Shown here piece after piece: positions 41,587 to 43,912 of a stretch of 43,912 nucleotides of DNA. The position numbers were made by a program, and so were the translations under genes. The notes beneath the pieces were generated by a model. It ran no database searches, was not told the DNA's origin, and was given only the letters and a program-made list of their open reading frames with translations. Origin of the DNA: an uncultured Endomicrobiia bacterium. Its GTDB lineage: Bacteria > Elusimicrobiota > Endomicrobiia > DTEH01. Where the stretch lies: assembly GCA_937936785.1 (NCBI GenBank), contig CALDDQ010000002.1, positions 125,192 to 169,103 on the forward strand, in the 5' to 3' direction. Positions within the stretch are counted from its first letter, which is position 1. Every line of letters begins with the position of its first letter.

Positions 41587-42819
41587 ATGTTAAAAAACAC
41601 AAGAAGTATTTTTGTATTAATAATATCTGTTATAACAACTTTGTGTTCAGAAATAAAGATAATTCCTATTGGTAACATTGATTTTTTAGCAGGACAATAT
41701 ATGATAAAAACTGATGCAACAACTTTAGGTGGTAATTTTAACTTTTCTTTTTCTCCAGTGATAAATTTTAGTCCCAAGGTAGCATTATTACCAATGATTT
41801 TTGCTACATATCGTGGGACAAAAGATATACAAGAACTTGTAGGCGGAGGAACACTTGTTCAAGAATATTTAGATATAGGTCCTATGTCATTAAAATTTTT
41901 ATATAAGTTTGATAACACAACAAAATTGAAATTAAAAACTGGTTATAAAATAGAATATTTAAAAGAAACAACAGATGAAAAATGGCAAAAAGGTTTATTT
42001 GATTATAATAGAACTAATTTAGGGATTGAACTTGAAAAAAGTTTAAAAGAAAAAGTTTATGGTATAAGAACTTATTTTGATTATAATATTACACAATATC
42101 CTAACTATGCTTCTTTGATAACACAGTTTCAAACATCTTTGGACACGACAACATATAGTGAACTATCTGACAATGCAGGAAAAAATGTTTTAGATAACAA
42201 TTCTTTCGATATGGGATTAGAATTTAGTTATAAACATAATAACTTTAATACAAAAATATATTATAACTTAGGAATGAAGAATTTTTCAGACCAAAAAATA
42301 ATTTCTGACATAGGAAAATTTACTAAAGATTTAAGAAAAGATTTTTCTCATTTATTAGATCTTAACTTAAGTTTAAAAACACCTAATACTATAATTTCTT
42401 TATCAAATATTTTGCAATACTATCTTTCAAACCAAAACTCTTATGATGCAGGTAGGACACAATATATCTCAAAATTTTATGATTTTTATCAAAACAGTAT
42501 AAATCCTTCAATACAACTATTAATAGGTACTGTGGAGCCAAAAACTATGTTTGTTTTATATTATGATCTTTCTTTTAGGCAATATATTGAACGGTTAGCA
42601 CAAGATAGTTCAGGAAATTATTCTAAAGATAAAATTTTTCAAAATATCAATACAATTGGTTTAACATTAAAATATCCTTTAAACAATTTAATTTCAGGGT
42701 TATACATAAAGTTTAACACTAATTATCGGACAGTTAGTTCTAATATGAAATATGAGAGATACTATAAATATAACTACTATGTAACAAATTATTTTTTAGG
42801 TTTTACTTGGGAATACTAA
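41587..42819 (+). CDS. Exported probable outer-membrane beta-barrel protein; function unknown
   Basis: This 410-residue protein has a signal peptide (about 1-21, ending TTLCS) and a mature part with alternating aromatic and polar residues: many Tyr, Phe, Asn and Gly, repeated strand-like units such as GPMSLKFLYKFDNTTKLKLKTGYKIEYL, and an aromatic end (YVTNYFLGFTWEY) like the C-terminal strand of outer-membrane barrels. No TonB box or plug domain is seen. AGGAGG (41577-41582) gives a strong but tightly spaced ribosome site. It may form the outer-membrane part of the system that includes its FecR and carboxypeptidase-regulatory neighbours. Confidence 0.7.
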   Translation: MLKNTRSIFVLIISVITTLCSEIKIIPIGNIDFLAGQYMIKTDATTLGGNFNFSFSPVINFSPKVALLPMIFATYRGTKDIQELVGGGTLVQEYLDIGPMSLKFLYKFDNTTKLKLKTGYKIEYLKETTDEKWQKGLFDYNRTNLGIELEKSLKEKVYGIRTYFDYNITQYPNYASLITQFQTSLDTTTYSELSDNAGKNVLDNNSFDMGLEFSYKHNNFNTKIYYNLGMKNFSDQKIISDIGKFTKDLRKDFSHLLDLNLSLKTPNTIISLSNILQYYLSNQNSYDAGRTQYISKFYDFYQNSINPSIQLLIGTVEPKTMFVLYYDLSFRQYIERLAQDSSGNYSKDKIFQNINTIGLTLKYPLNNLISGLYIKFNTNYRTVSSNMKYERYYKYNYYVTNYFLGFTWEY

Positions 42820-42835
42820 AAATTTTAAAATTTTG

Positions 42836-42851
42836 TGTGATTTTTGTCACA
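42836..42851. promoter_or_regulatory. CRP/FNR-family operator (TGTGAT-N4-GTCACA)
   Basis: TGTGATTTTTGTCACA fits TGTGA-N6-TCACA and differs from the site at 38059-38074 only at two central positions; both continue with TTA. It lies 95 bases before the last gene of the window. I cannot place a convincing -35/-10 pair after it; TAATTA (42880-42885) is a possible -10. The remaining gap up to the ribosome site has no other named element. Confidence 0.6.
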
Positions 42852-42946
42852 TTATGAAACATTTATGATTTATTTAGCGTAATTACTAATTAGCAAGTGG
42901 CTGAAAAAACTTTTTAAAAATTTAATTTAGGAGGTAAGAGGTTTTT

Positions 42947-43912
42947 ATGATAAAAAAAATTTTTAAACTAAGTATCTTAAGTATAATTCTATCTGCACAA
43001 TTATTTTCTGCTTCAATTAAATTAAAAGTTATTAATGGTTCAACCGGACAACCCATTAATGATGCAGTTGTTATAATAGTAGCATTTAACAATTTTGATG
43101 GTGAACCAATACCAGAGTTTTCGAAAGTATATAAAATAAGTGCTCCGAATAATTTTCATATCATAGATAATCTTGTTGCAACAGATGCAATGAATAATCC
43201 GATAATTTACAAAATAGGTTTAGCTAAACAAAAATATTTGCCAACGATTAAAGAACAAATATCTAATCCAAATATTCCAACAATACAATTTAATGATAAT
43301 TCTCAAATGGTAGATTTAACTTCTACTCCATTAAGTATGTATCCTGTTCCTTCTGAATTTCAAGCAGGTATATTAAATGTGAAAATTTCTACAGAAGGAA
43401 TTGCTGATGGAGAACTTTTTTTTCTTGATTTAAGACATTCTATTACCGATGAACCAGTAAGTTTTTCAATTCAACCAAAAGAAGGTCAGGATTCAGAAGG
43501 CAAATTCTGGCTACAAATATATAATGTTCCTCCTGCACCACCAAATACATATCGTATTTTTGTTCAAAGAGCAGGCACTATGGAAGGTGCAGAGGTAATT
43601 GTTTCAACAGCAGTTTATGATAACAAAAATACATTTCAAGATGTTCAACTTGGGTTTATCTCAAATACTCGCTCTGAATCTCAACAGCCCTCTGAGCCAT
43701 CAAATATTGCTTTTGAAGGAATTGTTGTTGATATGTCAAGTAAACCGATTTCAAACTGTATAGTTGAGATAAGAGATACAAATAATTTTCAATGGAATTT
43801 TTTTAGAACAATGACTGATGCTGCAGGAAAATTTTATATTTTCCAACCAGTAATGCCATCATCCTATTCAGTTCAAATTTCAAAACTTGGATATAAATCA
43901 ATATTTGATAAA
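42947..43912 (+). CDS. Large exported protein with carboxypeptidase-regulatory-like (CarboxypepD_reg) domains, cut by the window edge
   Basis: The reading frame is open for 322 codons and runs off the right edge. It starts after a perfect AGGAGG (42929-42934) with a signal peptide (about 1-23, ending in LFSAS). Two segments look like CarboxypepD_reg folds: residues about 24-60 (IKLKVINGSTGQPINDAVVI) and about 255-322 (FEGIVVDMSSKPISNCIVEI, then MTDAAGKFYIFQPVMPSSYSVQISKLGYKS). A Pro/Ser/Gln-rich linker precedes the second. Such domains occur in surface adhesins, TonB-dependent transporters and secreted enzymes; the missing part would decide. Regulation by the upstream CRP-type site is likely. 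Confidence 0.8.
   Translation, partial: MIKKIFKLSILSIILSAQLFSASIKLKVINGSTGQPINDAVVIIVAFNNFDGEPIPEFSKVYKISAPNNFHIIDNLVATDAMNNPIIYKIGLAKQKYLPTIKEQISNPNIPTIQFNDNSQMVDLTSTPLSMYPVPSEFQAGILNVKISTEGIADGELFFLDLRHSITDEPVSFSIQPKEGQDSEGKFWLQIYNVPPAPPNTYRIFVQRAGTMEGAEVIVSTAVYDNKNTFQDVQLGFISNTRSESQQPSEPSNIAFEGIVVDMSSKPISNCIVEIRDTNNFQWNFFRTMTDAAGKFYIFQPVMPSSYSVQISKLGYKSIFDK

Noticed and set aside
42852-42928. c-di-GMP or other riboswitch in the leader of the last gene
   Set aside because: The segment is short and mostly AT; conserved riboswitch cores are not visible, and the GC-richer AGCAAGTGGCTG patch alone is not evidence.
1-43912. Minus-strand genes
   Set aside because: All minus-strand open frames lie inside well-identified + strand genes, are short (up to about 110 residues) and show low-complexity translations with no recognisable domain.
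1-43912. tRNA, rRNA, CRISPR, insertion sequences or prophage
   Set aside because: The gaps are under about 130 bases and none shows a tRNA TPsiC arm, spaced direct repeats, terminal inverted repeats or transposase/integrase motifs.

Overview
The window is a very AT-rich stretch (by eye roughly a quarter to a third G+C) carrying about 40 protein genes, all on the + strand and packed with gaps under about 130 bases. I found no tRNA, rRNA, CRISPR array, transposase or integrase. The gene set points to an anaerobic, fermentative diderm bacterium with type IV pili: a ferredoxin-linked [NiFe] hydrogenase, TamB and beta-barrel-like outer-membrane proteins, pilB/pilT/pilC, and ClpC. Elusimicrobiota (Endomicrobia-like) or another uncultivated diderm phylum would fit, but the phylum is a guess.

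Region 1 (16-12453) is a long operon for a membrane-bound group 4 [NiFe] hydrogenase joined to a full Mrp-type cation/proton antiporter module. The order is: a four-cluster ferredoxin-like protein, a CBS protein, MbhM/NuoH-like, MbhJ, MbhK, MbhL (both Ni-binding CxxC motifs present), two extra NuoL/M/N-type pumps, MbhD-E (one gene), F, G, H, A, B, C, then the 2x[4Fe-4S] subunit MbhN. Three pump-like subunits keep the Glu/Lys pair. The complex would couple reduced-ferredoxin oxidation and H2 formation (or the reverse) to H+/Na+ movement. The MbhM/NuoH subunit has an unusual N-terminal signal peptide and exported domain.

Region 2 (12522-27432) is mostly housekeeping: a barrel-like exported protein, PIN-PhoH ATPase, PHP phosphoesterase, ClpC, a TamB-like protein, biotin ligase without a DNA-binding domain, the biotin transporter BioY behind a recognisable promoter with a palindrome on its -10 box, UvrA and CoaD.

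Region 3 (27483-33381) is a type IV pilus motor set: two tandem PilB-type ATPases, PilT and PilC, with no pilin in view. It is followed by a cytosine-deaminase-like amidohydrolase, a CoA-binding protein, an MFS exporter and larE-larB for the nickel-pincer cofactor (33410-38032).

Region 4 (38114 to the right edge) is the least familiar part. It holds a secreted helical protein, an ECF sigma factor, a single-pass membrane protein ending in a CBM48/AMPK-type glycogen-binding-like domain, an exported FecR-domain protein, a barrel-like protein, and the start of a large exported protein with carboxypeptidase-regulatory-like repeats. Near-identical CRP-type palindromes (TGTGAT-N4-RTCACATTA) stand before its first and last genes, which suggests one CRP/FNR-family regulon for a surface or secretion system.
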